From contig CM048557.1 of the NCBI GenBank assembly GCA_026413225.1, positions 1,860,001 through 1,924,000 of the forward strand: a stretch of DNA of 64,000 bases. Reading direction: 5' to 3'. A program made the position numbers and the translations under genes. This document shows positions 40,252 to 51,915 of this stretch, piece by piece. This DNA is from Otis tarda (lineage: Eukaryota > Chordata > Aves > Otidiformes > Otididae). A model generated the notes under the pieces. The model did no database searches, had not been told where the DNA came from, and was given only the letters and a program-made list of their open reading frames with translations. The stretch's first letter is position 1; the number at the start of each line of letters is the position of its first letter.

Positions 40252-40962
40252 AAAACACAGCTGTCAGGGAATAGTACAAACTCTTCAACTGCAGCTTGGC
40301 CATCAGCAAGTCTTACTGACATTCTTACCTTCCTCTGCCCAGTGGCAAAGAACATTACTAAAGATCTGTTCTCAAGTTCAGGTGTCTGTAGAACAACAAA
40401 TTATTATGTAAAAATCAACTGGCTAACTTAAGTGGTGAAGTAGTGCTCTGAAATATGCCAAAATGCCATCCTCAGTTGTAAAACGTTGATTTATTATAGG
40501 AGGGTATCATATATCCTGAGCAAATAGGGAAAATCTTCAGATGCTAAAAGAAATTACTCTTAAATTAATTCAAACATTGAAACTTTTATCTATCATACCC
40601 AGCTAGGATCACAATGTGAGACTTTGCAAGCCACAAACAAAAGTAATTGTGATAGTAGCTGTTCTGCCTTCTGAAGTGATACATCTATACATTCCTACAG
40701 TAAACCAAATTATTTATAAAGTATTCTGCAGGACACTGAACAACATATCTGAAGATTTTTTTTCCCAAACTAGGTCTGAAGTTTCACATCTGTTAAATAT
40801 ATGTTTTTACATAGCTATTATATATGCATATACTCACACATACAAATATTCATGAGGGCTTCACAACAGTTTCTGCACAGAATGTCTTTTCATTTTCTAC
40901 ATCTTACCTACTACTCAGAAAACCCACCTCCCTCCAGATCGTATGTGCACATACCAACATGC
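40252..40962. other. Single-copy intron sequence between LTR C and LTR B
   Basis: About 0.7 kb of AT-rich sequence separates the two LTRs. It has no gag, pol or env similarity in any frame, so it is host intron, not retroviral interior. Confidence 0.75.
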
Positions 40963-40967
40963 AGACT
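40963..40967. repeat. Target-site duplication of LTR B, left copy (AGACT)
   Basis: Five bases before the TGTCG terminus, repeated at 42114-42118. Confidence 0.9.
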
Positions 40968-41150
40968 TGTCGTAGTTCAGCCCTGATCAGGACCAGACTA
41001 CGCAGTCTCTCTCTCACTCCCCCCACCCTCCGAAAGAACAGGGAGAGAAAATATAAGGAAAAACGGCTCGAGGTTTGAGATAAGGACAGGGAGAAATCCT
41101 TAAAGTTACCGTCACGGGCAAAACAGACTCGACTTGGGAAAAACTATTCA

Positions 41151-41156
41151 TTTATT
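41151..41156 (-). promoter_or_regulatory. LTR B poly(A) signal (AATAAA)
   Basis: A canonical hexamer on the minus strand, aligned with that of LTR A. Confidence 0.55.
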
Positions 41157-41933
41157 ACTACAAACAGCAGGATAATGAGACAGAGAACAAGATAACCTCC
41201 ATCCACCCCTCCCTCTTCCCAAGCTTAACTTTATCTCTACTACCTTCCCCCCCCCCCCGAGCGGCACAGGGGGGAAGAGGGAATGGGGGTTGCAGTCAGT
41301 TCATCATACGTTGTTTCACGCCGCTGCTTCATGGTCGGGGGAAGAACTCCTCACATTCCTCCCCTGCTCCATCGTGGGGTCCCTCCCACGGGCCACAGTC
41401 CTTCGTGGAACTGCTCCGGCGTGGGTCATCTCTTCCACGGAGTACAGTCTCTCCAGAACAGCTGTCCCAGCGGGCCCTCCACGGGCCACAGCCTCCTTCA
41501 GGCATCCACCTCCCCCGGTACGGGGTCCTTCACGGGCTCCAAGTGGATCTCTGCTCCTCCGTGGACCTCCATGGGCTGCAGGGGGACAACCTGCTCCACC
41601 ATGGTCGTCACCACAGGCTGCAGGGGAATCTTGGCCAGGAGCCGCATTACTCCTCCCCTCCTTTCTGAACTGACCTTGGCGTCTGCAGCGTTTCCTCACT
41701 CACAACAGGGTGGTAGATGTCTCTCAGGATCTTTTTACATCTTATTCACTTCTCATCTCCTTTCCACTTCTTGCAGCCGGGCCGGGCCGAGTCGGGCCCA
41801 GTTGGCCGCCTGGCAAGAGGCCAGAGGGTGAGGCCTGCAAGGCCCAGGAGGCCTGCGCCTCCCTCTCTGCGCCTCTGCCCCCGCTCAGCTTCTTCACATC
41901 TTCTCTTCTTTTTTTTTCTCTGTTTTCCCCTTC

Positions 41934-41940
41934 TTAAATA
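41934..41940 (-). promoter_or_regulatory. LTR B TATA-like box (TATTTAA)
   Basis: Minus-strand TATTTAA with an inverted CCAAT motif about 40 bases upstream, aligned with that of LTR A. Confidence 0.55.
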
Positions 41941-42113
41941 CGTTATCGCAGAGGCGTTATCACGGGACATTCTGCTACCAATCCGCTCGACCTTGGCCAG
42001 CAGCAGGTCTGCCCTAGGCCTGGCCAAGTCCACTGAACAAAGGGGAGCGACTTCTAGCAGTTTCCTGCAGAAGCTACCACCTTAGGCCCCCCCTCACTAA
42101 CAAAACCACGACA

Positions 42114-42118
42114 AGACT
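42114..42118. repeat. Target-site duplication of LTR B, right copy (AGACT)
   Basis: Five bases after the ACA terminus, identical to 40963-40967. Confidence 0.9.
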
Positions 42119-42376
42119 AAAGATCGCTAGCATGATTAGCAAATACCAATGAGATTCTGCAGCAATATGTGTGCCTCAGCCTAAAGTCAGTATGGCCACA
42201 AAGAGAATCAAGTAATTTCAAGGTAATCAGTCCATACGGACAATATATGCTTTGACATGTCCAAGCTTGTAATAATTAAGCCAAAAACCTGTTAGAAGCA
42301 CACTCCTTTCCACTGCCTGATGCTCCCAAGCGCTGCAAGTATGCACATGCAACCTGGCAATTTCCCATCTAAATTT

Positions 42377-42561
42377 CATAGTATCACAGAACGGTTTGGG
42401 TTGGATGGGATCTTAAAGATAATTTAGTTCCAAACCCCCTGCCCTGGGCAAGGACACCTTCCACTATATCAGGGTGCTCAGAGGCCCATCTAACCTGGCC
42501 TTGAATGTTTCCAGGGATGGGGCATCAACTACCTCTCTGGGCTACCTGTTCCAATGTTTCA
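42377..42561 (-). mobile_element. CR1 LINE 3' fragment
   Basis: Starts TCATAGTATCACAGAACGG and contains the CR1 3' UTR blocks GGTTTGGGTTGG and TTCCAGGGATGGGGCATCAA, ending after CTACCTGTTCCAATGTTTCA. Orientation is minus. The match stops abruptly at about 42561, where a short imperfect GGGTGGACAC duplication begins. Confidence 0.88.
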
Positions 42562-42605
42562 CTGGGTGGACACTTCCAGAGACGGGGTGGACACTGCCAG
42601 GGATG
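42562..42605. repeat. Short imperfect tandem repeat at a CR1 edge
   Basis: Two copies of a roughly 24-base unit beginning GGGTGGACACT and including CCAG(A/G)GA lie directly beside the truncated end of the CR1 copy. They are not part of the CR1 consensus as I know it. Confidence 0.5.
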
Positions 42606-45110
42606 AGGAATTCCAAGGATTTCACTTATTTTTACATTCTCATCCTTGCAAATGGAGCAGCAGGCTCCCAAAACTAAGACAAGAGTGGTGAAGAACCAGC
42701 TGAATGTTTCACTGTTCCACTCCCAGAGATGTTGAATTCCAACAACTGCTGTAGATCCTAGTCACAACCCTTCAAAGACTGTATGATCCCTTCATCAAAG
42801 GAAGTCCTGATGCAATGAAAACGGGCAATCAGCTCAGATATTCTGCACAATATATGAAGATAGCAAAGTACACTTTCTGTCTTATTTATTAATACTACTG
42901 CTATTTTTGCTGTGTACAAGTTTTTTGGCCGTCTGCAATCACAATTCAGTTTAGCTGATAAAAAAGCAAATGTGTTGTAGTACAAACCAGGAACTTGCAG
43001 TCATATAAGGAGAATGAATAGTCCCTTTTCTGCACAGGACTTTTCAAGAAATTTAGAAAGGACCTAGGACACAATTAAATAAATCAGATCACTGAGAACA
43101 AGAACTGATAACGCCCATTTTTCTTTGGACTTACTTATGGGATCATGTGAGCTGTTCTGAAAATTTTCCAATATTTAGGAAATTATTAGGGGCAAGTGGG
43201 TGGTCTTTTCCTTGCACATTCTCTGACAGAGAATATTAATAAATGGCACTTTTCAGTTGACACAAGGAGAGTACCTACAGGGTCTTCCTCAATTACCTGT
43301 GGGAGACTCGTAGGGATATAATTATTTCCAGAATTTTTCAACCTCTGATTCCCATCAATTTGACTACTAGATTCCAAAGTTACTAGAAAGGCAGACTGAT
43401 GAACGAAACATTGTCTTCTTATTAATTCAGATTCAGAAGTAAAAGATGGAAAGGTTATGAGATAACCCAGTAGGTATTTGATTCCTCCTTTTAATACCAA
43501 TATTACTAGTAATGATTTTAAGCAACTACATAATAACCAAATTTTATTATGTGAATTCCTCAGAATTTGTATTAGTTGGTCTTTTACCTCTAGTTCTCTT
43601 AACAGGAGCAGCTACATAGCATGACAATACAGTACAAGTTTCAAATCTGAGATTAAAAATTATCTGAATTCAGCCAATAAGCAAGCCTTGAATGTCAACT
43701 GGCCATGGGCAGACTCACCTCCACTGACACAACGGAACTGTAACATACTGCTGACACAAGCTCTGATTTTGTCCTAGAAAGTAACAATATTTAGTACAAC
43801 TGTCAGCCCTTGTGCTCTAGTGAAACACAACCATGTAGATTTAATCACTGCTGAGTCACAGTCTGAGGCAGAAGGAGAAGTACACAGCGCGGCTAACTGT
43901 GCACTAACGAGAATACCGATAATCACCAACTTCATAGGCAAAAAGCCCAGCTTCGGTCACTCTCCTATTGAAGTGACACCTCCTCTCCTGAGTTATTTAG
44001 TTGAAGACAAACCAAATATCTTTCCATAAACAGAAAGTTCACCATTTTGTTACTAAATAGTAGGACAGCAGTGGAATGTAATATTCCGTGGTATCACAGT
44101 TGTCAAAAGAAGCTTGAACATCCTAATAGCAATTTTTTAATTTTCTGTTTATTTTTTAAACATTATGGACTATATACAAGTATATTTATACACACACATA
44201 TACACAAACATGTACATAAGACAAGGTAGAAAAGTACTGCAAATGGTATAACTTCCAGGGTCTCTCTCATCTGAATTGTAACACCAGTAACGCATGTGGG
44301 AAAATCCTGAGGTATCTTAAGCAAAGTAAGAGGTTTTGAGTTTTTGTTATTTTTTCTTGGAAAGATAACATGCATTAAAGGAGGTTAAGTGGTCAAGGCT
44401 TCAAAGTCTCTTATGAAAAAAAAATTCAAAACATATCTAAGAGACTTACAGAAATGGGACTCAGAAGTTTTTAAGAACATTATAATGAAAGCCTGCTTCT
44501 CCAATAGCCATGAGTTTTGTCATCATTTCCCATCTGAAGGTTTTTACTCACACTGTCTACTGATTTGACTGCACTTTTTGTGTCAGGGAAAAGGCACTGC
44601 TAAAACATGTCAAGACAATCAAAAGCCAATTTAAAAAGTATATACAAACAAACTCACTCATTCAAGAAGTTGCAAACACCAAACTGGGAAAACAACTTAC
44701 ATTTAGACCTTTCAGTACTCATTGCAAGAAGTCATCTATATGGGGCTTCACAACGGAGGTAGTCAAAAAATGACATTCGTAAGGAAGCAGAAAGGAAGTG
44801 TATTGAACAAGCAGGCAGCTTCCAGACTTCCGGAAAATGAGTTTTAACAAGAACACAAGGAGACTTACCTTCAAACACACAAGAAATGGGAGTTAAAATT
44901 TTTAATTAAAATCATTTATAATGCAAATTCCAAGCTTAATTTGTAAAACTGGAAAGAACCATACACACATGCGCCAGGGTAATCTGACAGTACAACAATG
45001 AAATAACCTATTTTGTTTACGTATGCATGAGTCCATCCTCCATAAAGGTACAAAGGGGAGAGGGGCAACTGCACTAACTGGCATGCAGAGTAAGGCTTCA
45101 AACAAGCCCA
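42606..45110. other. Intron sequence between two CR1 copies
   Basis: AT-rich sequence; no gene or repeat recognised. Confidence 0.55.
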
Positions 45111-45452
45111 CAGAATCATAAAATCATGCAATCCTTAGGGTTGGAATGGACCTTTAAAGGTCATCTAGTCCATTCACCCTGCAAGGAGAAGCAGGGACAC
45201 CCCTGACTAGATCAGGTTGCTCTGAGCCTCACCCAACCTGGCTTGAATGTTTCCAGGGATGGGGCATCAACCACCTCTGGGCAACCTGTGCCAGTGTTTT
45301 ACCACCCTCATTGTAAAAATTTTTTTTCCTAATATCTAATCTGAATGTACCTCCCTCTATTTATTATTTATAATTTCATTACAGCAGGCCCTACTGAAGA
45401 GTTTTTTTCCCCATCTTTCCTTTAGGTTCCTTTTAGGTATTGGAAGCCCATG
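45111..45452 (-). mobile_element. CR1 LINE 3' fragment
   Basis: Starts CAGAATCATAAAATCATGC and carries the CR1 3' UTR blocks (GGTTGGAATGGACCTTTAAA, TTTCCAGGGATGGGGCATCA, GGGCAACCTGTGCCAGTG). It then reaches the region matching the end of ORF2 before losing similarity near 45452. Minus orientation; it resembles the copy at 2411-2990 but is shorter and more decayed. Confidence 0.9.
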
Positions 45453-47983
45453 TCCACTCTGTTCTATTCTCCCTTCTTAGAATACAAGTGAGTTTCCTGG
45501 TCAAGCAGCACACAGTTACTCTGCCTGGCAAAGAACAGCATAATAAATAACAGAGGCAGATATTTATGTTACAAAAGCTTTAGAGTAAGACATTTTGTCT
45601 GTGAGAGAACCTACCAAAAAAGACCCTATCTACACATACAGCCTGTTTCTTCCATACATGAAACCATGGACTCAACAGGGACTTAGCTACCTTGGAAGAA
45701 GGAAAACTCATAAATTTGAAGGTAATCCTAAAGAAAGAAAATATGTTGAAGAAGCAGAATTAATTTAAACACAAGTTTCACAGAAAGATATTCTATTAGA
45801 GGTCAACACTACAGCAAGATCATTGTCTCCCTGATGAGATTCTTCAACAGGAGCTTGCAGCACCACAGAGGAAGTCTGCCACCACTTGCAGGGGTTAACC
45901 ATTATTTCTACATTCTTCTTTTTAGGAAAATGGATCAAGTTGATGGGGGAAAAATGAATTTTCATTCCCACTTATGCTACTTTACATTATAAGTGCTCAT
46001 TAAATTTCGCTGATTACATAGTTTAACATAGCATTTTAGCAGCCACTTAGTCTTTAAAAAAAAAAAAAAATCTTTGTTTAATCTTTCTTCAAAGAGATAG
46101 GCAGCATAAGAACTCCTACACATTTGTAAGAGACATCCTGTGACTGAACTCACCTTCTCCTAACCACTTTTATCCACAGGTTCCCAAAGGCGGGGTTGTG
46201 CCAACAGCATTAAAGCTACACCAGAGTTGCTGAATATCCCATCAGTTTACCCTCAAGAGGGTTAATTCCCATCTCGCTGCTTTTGCTTTTTTCTCTGGTG
46301 TAAACTAGGAATGACTCAAGCACTGTATTTATACAGGTGTGCAGCAAGAAGGAACACCCTACAAAGAGGGAGCTTTTGTTTATCTTCCTTCCTAAGAAGC
46401 AACAAAAACTTACGCTTTATCATGTTTAAATTCGAGTCTTGAGAAAATTATTGAGCTCCATACACTTCATGTACTGAAGGGCATGGGTATGACTCATAAA
46501 ACTGCCTTTTTTTTTTCTTAATTTAAAAGACACAGCTACTCATTCTGATGCAATGAATAGGATTTCTCTTGAGCTTATTTTAAATTCAGTGATAAGGGTA
46601 TTTTTTTTCCAGCTAGAGTTGAATTGGCCCTTGTAGGTAAATTGCTTGAATAAGCTCTGCTTGTTGGATGATAATTGAATGAGCTTGGGGAATTCTGCTA
46701 GTTCCAGGTGTTGAGAAGTTGGGAGAAAATAACATCTGTTCTCATCAAATAGCAGAAAGGCAAATTCAAAGTAACTCTTAATAAATCTGGAGCATGAACA
46801 TTAAGTAGAGAACAAAAGAGATACATTCAGAATAAAAATACAGGGGGGTTATTATTAGCTTAATGTAGTAAAGCTAAGCTGCTACATCTTACACTGTTAT
46901 TTTAGAATTTTCTTCTGTCATACCTTGCACTGTCACAATTTGTCATTGTGGCTGAAATTCTCACATTCTCTGTACCATGTTCATTGTAAAAATAGCCAGA
47001 CAATTAAATGGCTACATACTGACATGCAAGAATAGCCTGGCTAGCTAGGTGCTAGCTAAGCACTGGTTTTAAAAATAGACAGAGAGCACAAACACTGCTA
47101 GGTATTTACCACTGCCTGTAATTTGACACAGCATTTTACATAAGCCCTTTAATAATTACATTATCTTTTATACTTGTGAATACTTTGATTCTTCTTTCCC
47201 ACCCCCTTCTTTACGCTTCAGACCCAGCTGCTTACACGGTGATACGAGAAACATAACCCCATAGACGCAAGGCAAGTAAGAGTCACCCTCCTTGATCCCC
47301 ACCTCGCCCAGGGCAGAATTCTGAGGCAGCAGAAAGAGGGGACAGAGGAAATGAGTTATTGCTTTTTACACTGTTCTGCACAGAACATCCTGCTCACTTC
47401 CAAGTCCTACAATTCCTCAGATGTATGAATTACTGCAGCATGGCAATGACAGCAAGTTACACGAGTTCAGCAGAGGAAAGAATTCAGAGCAAGAACTTCA
47501 AGTACATTCACACTGACTGATAACTCAGTCCAGGGACCCTCTGTTAGGTGGAAAGAACAGAATCAAAAAAAGTAATTTAACATCCATCAAAATATTAAGG
47601 TTTCTAATAAAAGGGAAAATCTCAAGACAGAACAGCCCCTAATAGGACATGCTTGTTCTCACTTTTGCATAAAGACCTCATATCTTTTAAGTAGCAGAGA
47701 GGGTGCAAATGCACAGCACCTGCATAGATGGCTTTACTTTTAAAACTCTGTCAGTTAACTGGACAGTTAAAATGACAATCCAGTTGCTGGAGAAGCAAAT
47801 ATCCAGAATTACCTTCCATTGAACCTGTGCCAACACACATTATTGAGTAATCCTTTCTCCTTGTACCTTCTTTCCTTAGGGCAGCTAATCAACTTTTATG
47901 GAAGTAACATGGCATTCTTACCCGGCAAAACCAGCCGCAAAAGCTAGGTTAAATGCAGAAGCTCTTTGTCTTAACCTGCTAAG
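45453..47983. other. Intron sequence, possible conserved block
   Basis: No gene or transposable element recognised. Positions about 46,550-47,160 are rich in TAAT/ATTGA and CAATT words without simple repeats, a texture common in conserved non-coding elements; this is impression only. Confidence 0.5.
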
Positions 47984-48080
47984 AAACTTACTCCCTACTA
48001 GATATTAGGAAACTTACTCCTATTAGATATTACTCCCATTATTAGATATTATTATATTATTATTATTAGATACTACTCCT
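47984..48080. repeat. ATTAGATATTA-type minisatellite
   Basis: About five irregular repeats sharing the core ATTAGATATTA and ACTCCTATTAG occupy this stretch; unit lengths vary from about 19 to 26 bases. The last unit merges into the plus-strand CR1 copy, which naturally contains a TAGATATTAGGAA-like motif. The array probably grew from the truncated CR1 edge. Confidence 0.7.
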
Positions 48081-48304
48081 ATTAGATATTAGGAAAAAAA
48101 TTATTACACTGAGGGTGGTAGAGCACTGGAACAGGTTGTTCAGAGAGGTGGTGGATGCCCCATCCCCCGGAAACGTTCAAGGCCAGGTTGGATGAGGCTC
48201 TGAGCAACCTGATCTAGTAGGGAATGTCCCTGCTCCTTGCAGGGGGGTTGGACTAGACAACCCTTGAAGGTCCCTTCCAACCCTAACCATTCTATGATTC
48301 TATT
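48081..48304 (+). mobile_element. CR1 LINE 3' fragment, plus strand
   Basis: Sense CR1 3' UTR: it contains GAGGGTGGTAGAGCACTGG, GGCCAGGTTGGATGAGGCTC and TTGGACTAGACAACCCTTGA, and ends CCATTCTATGATTCTATTG. The terminal ATTCTATG repeat is the CR1 3' signature. It is the only recognisable CR1 copy in the window, apart from the old L3-like one, that opposes GALNT18 transcription. Confidence 0.93.
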
Positions 48305-50712
48305 GTTGTCCCAACACTGCAAACATACCAAGAGTTCTTATTCATATAAGAATGTTCTCAACCTCAGCATAGCACCTCGCAGCCTAAAAGCTGCTCACAC
48401 AAAGATAATAACAAACCGTAATCAGAAAATCATTGGTGAGTATAACAAAGTATAATTTTTAAAAATCATTCTCAATGATCGTGCCAGTTTTATATTTACC
48501 ATCTCATTCTATTAACCAAACTTGGGAGGATGGAGACTACTCTATAACCTACACTTATGTCCGTAGAGCTAGCGAGTGCAGTCAGCACGTTTCACTGCTA
48601 GCAGCCACACAGAGTACTTTGGGCTGAATGGCTGATTATCCATCAATTCCTGTATAACTGATACAGGTGGTAAACACACAGCCACGTGGGACTGAGTTTA
48701 CAATGAAACTTTTACAATACATCATCTAGTACCTGCGTGCTCTTTTCCCTGGTCAACATCTCCTTCTCCATGGTACAAAGACAATACCAGTATTTGACCA
48801 GGTAATGTAACCTTTTGCCAGACTGTAACAGAAGCCTTTTCTTTTTTCTTTCCTCTTCACCTCAGAACACAAATAGCAACATTCTTTGAAATATATTTAG
48901 ATTAAACTTCTTTTTTAAAATGTTAATTTTCAGGAACATTGCCAATCCATTTTTAGCAGATGGTTTGCTATTTAATGTCTCTAGGCAAGGCAGAAAAGCT
49001 TTAATCAATAGAATCAAAAGAAATGTTCAGAAATTACATGCAATTTTACAAAATCAAAGGCATTTCCTACATATTGTCAAGCAGACAAAAACATATTGAC
49101 ATGTTGTTACTGCAAGGAGCCAAGGAATGCCTCACACATTACAACATTACATTTCCTTTCACGTGTTTTCAAGTCTCCAGGCTTCCTCATAACAAGGAAT
49201 TTTACTCTTTCATAAATTTAAAATTTCTCCAATAGCAGCTTACTTCTTAAATGTGAAAAAAAGAATCCAGGGCTGAATGATTAAAAATCTACCCTCAAGA
49301 GCTAGAAGCTGCAACATGAAAAGCTTTACCTTTGCTTACTTCTTCAAATGAGAAATCAGTACAGTGGCTCCCCATTCACTCTATGACCCAGTATTCTACC
49401 TGTTTCTACAGCAGTCAATCATCCTGAAAATGGACTCCACTAATAAGTTATGAAATGTGCACGGTTTGCTCTAGCCATCAGCAATTACTCAATTACTGCA
49501 GAGAGCGCTAACAACTGTCTAAAAACCTCATTCTAACGTACTTCAGGCAATACTTCTGTCCTTTGCATTTCCAGATTGCTGGAGTCTGCTCCTGTTGCCA
49601 CCATACTGAGATATTACACAAACACGCTCCCGCTTGCTCTAATCAAGTTCCTGCTTCAGTGCTTTTATTACCATTTACAAATTCTTCCATGTCAGTCCGT
49701 GTCAGGCGATGGTGAAGACCCTTCCTGCCTTCAAGACAAGGCATACGGATCCTTAGTGCTACCATTAAAAACACATACATACATTTAAACAGAGATATTA
49801 TTATTACAATGCAAAGATTATTTTATGTGTATTAAATATTTGGATATATTTCCATATTCATTTGCATGCACATTTTTTCACAGTACTTAAATGAAAATAG
49901 AGTAGTAAAATTAGTACTATGAAGTACTAGTAATTAGTAATGAAGTAATTAGTACTTTTAAACTATTTTCACGTAAGAAAGACATGCTGAAAAACTCATG
50001 TATGTTGATAGAATTGCATTTCCATCAAGTATAGCAATAAATCAATGAGATTAAAATGTTTCTATATCAAAAGTATTCCTGTTACAATGCGTGCGTTTAC
50101 AGAAATGAAAGCTGCAAGCGGGAACGATCTATCCAAACATAAGTCTTCTCTCATCATTTTGCTACTGCTTTTTCTGGTCTTGCTTCTTTTAGTGCATAAA
50201 TTCACTAGTCCTCCTGGCATTATGCACGGCTTTGTACATCCCTTTGGAACTTGTGGGGTTTTTTTTACTGTTGGTTTGCTTGTTTTATGTCTAACAGTTT
50301 GAAATTAAACTTATTTAGCTTTACAACCATGTGAAAACATTAGCTAAACACAAGCTTAACATATCTCATTCAATCACATCTAAGTTTAAGGATGTCATAA
50401 TCCTTTACAGCTGACACCACATTGTAAAGTCACAGAGTACTAACTCAACTGCCTCTTGAAAAACCAGGATCACAACAACAATACACAATTGTAACACTGG
50501 AGCAATACAATTTTGGTGCTTAGACCAGTAGCTTGCTTATGACACTCTGCCTGTATGCAAGCCAAATATTTCTTACTTCACTAACAGTACTACACATTTT
50601 AAAAGGTCTATATAAACTAAATCAAATAGATTTAAGTCTTGCATTTTTGAATGCTAGATTTTGTTTTAATTAACACAACCAAATATTTGTAATAATCCAC
50701 TAGATGTGAAAC
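48305..50712. other. Intron sequence, no element recognised
   Basis: AT-rich sequence. Positions 49905-49957 contain several close TTAGTA/AGTAATTAGTA words forming an imperfect local repeat. Nothing else was recognised. Confidence 0.55.
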
Positions 50713-50774
50713 TGATAGGAATTTGAGACTGACGCGAGGTCTGAAGTATGAGATTAGATAGCTCTCCCAAGGTG
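50713..50774 (+). repeat. 62-bp inverted repeat, left arm
   Basis: This arm starts TGATAGGAATTTGAGACTGA and ends CTCTCCCAAGGTG. Its reverse complement recurs at 51916-51977 with two differences in 62 bases. Similarity stops abruptly at both ends of the arm. The family is not recognised. Confidence 0.9.
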
Positions 50775-51915
50775 AGAAGGGGGCAACAAGAAAGCAAAAG
50801 GCTGTAAGAATAGAATTAGAAACGGTGCATGGCTTCTTTCCACTCCATAGGAACTCAATAGCACTAGTTTCACCAGTTTCAATAACACTAGCCGAAACTC
50901 AATGGTTTCCACTCAATTGTAGTTTCATACAGTTTTAGTTATAAAAGGGCATAAAAAATTCAGGTACTCTTAGGCAGCCTTTAGCTTTTCCTATAATTCT
51001 CTCCTCCCTGGCCCTCTTCATCCTCCAAACTGTTACAGATGAAGTGGACGCATCTTCTAATCAGAAATACCATACTACTCCTCCACACTTTGGTTGAGCA
51101 ACTTAAAATATTCCTGTTAGCACAAGTAGAAGAGGAAAATGCTGGCATTGTGTGATCATGCAATATACAGCTGGTAAAATTCTAAATACCTCAGAGAAGA
51201 ACAAACAAATAGAACCAAGTTATTTTAAAAACTATGCTGTGCTCTCTTCTGCAAGCTTCTGTGCACAGAGAAATCCCAAAAAGTGTTTTCTCTAACCATA
51301 ACTTTATTGCAATGATAATCCTGTAGCGGATTCACTGAGTCTGCTGTGCTGGAAAAGTTTATCTGACAGTTTTTCTTTTGCCTACGGCATGCCAAACCTT
51401 CTTGCAAAGCCTTTGGCAAGTCATGACTCGATGCAGAAAGAAAAGCTTCAAAGGAATTTGAATTCACCATGAAAGCAGGGACAGGTAATTCACTGCATTA
51501 GTTGGGTGACTCATGAAATAGATTTCTAGCCAGATCCCGACTACATATGGGCAAGTAAGGCAGTCTAAAAATCTGTATTATCTCCTTAAAATGACGACTA
51601 GAATGACCATTTATCTATGAAGAAGATAACAGAAATACTACCTCTTTTTCTTCTATTCTTCAGAGAGCTACTTACAGAAATCCTCTTTTCTCAGAAATCA
51701 CCTGTGACAGCTCGAATAAAAGGAAAATTCAAACACTCACATTTAAAATAAGGGTTTTGATTTAGGAGGTAGGAAACAGCAAACCCAAACCTACAATAGG
51801 ATTTCCACACTCCCACTGACATCACTGACACAAGGTCACAAGACCACAAATTTTCAAGATACAAGCAGAGAATTAGTCAACTATGTGGTATTTAAGACAT
51901 GCTAATTATAACATG
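50775..51915. other. Spacer between the 62-bp inverted repeats
   Basis: AT-rich sequence with no recognisable transposase, LTR or RNA gene. Short frames here are not recognisable. A few imperfect direct repeats of ACTCAAT/CACTAG type lie at 50850-50925. Confidence 0.6.

Larger units (their letters stand above)
40968..42113 (-). mobile_element. Solo LTR B of an endogenous retrovirus (1146 bp)
   Basis: Same family and orientation as LTR A; by eye about 5-6% different over the first 230 bases. It starts TGTCGTAG, ends CACGACA, and is flanked by the perfect 5-bp duplication AGACT (40963-40967 and 42114-42118). A TATTTAA box (41934-41940) and AATAAA signal (41151-41156) sit on the minus strand at the places seen in LTR A. 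A C12 run lies at 41247-41258. The GC-rich central repeat (about 41380-41630) is again open in several frames on both strands, by composition. Because A and B have different duplications, they are independent insertions, not the two ends of one provirus. Confidence 0.93.

Noticed and set aside
41283-41831. Plus-strand open frame of 182 codons
   Set aside because: Inside solo LTR B at the place matching frames in LTR A; compositional, not a gene.
10872-42113. LTRs A and B as the two ends of one 31-kb provirus
   Set aside because: Each has its own perfect and different 5-bp duplication, and the sequence between has no retroviral coding regions.
39662-42113. LTRs C and B as a short provirus
   Set aside because: They are different families with separate duplications, and the 0.7 kb between them has no retroviral features.
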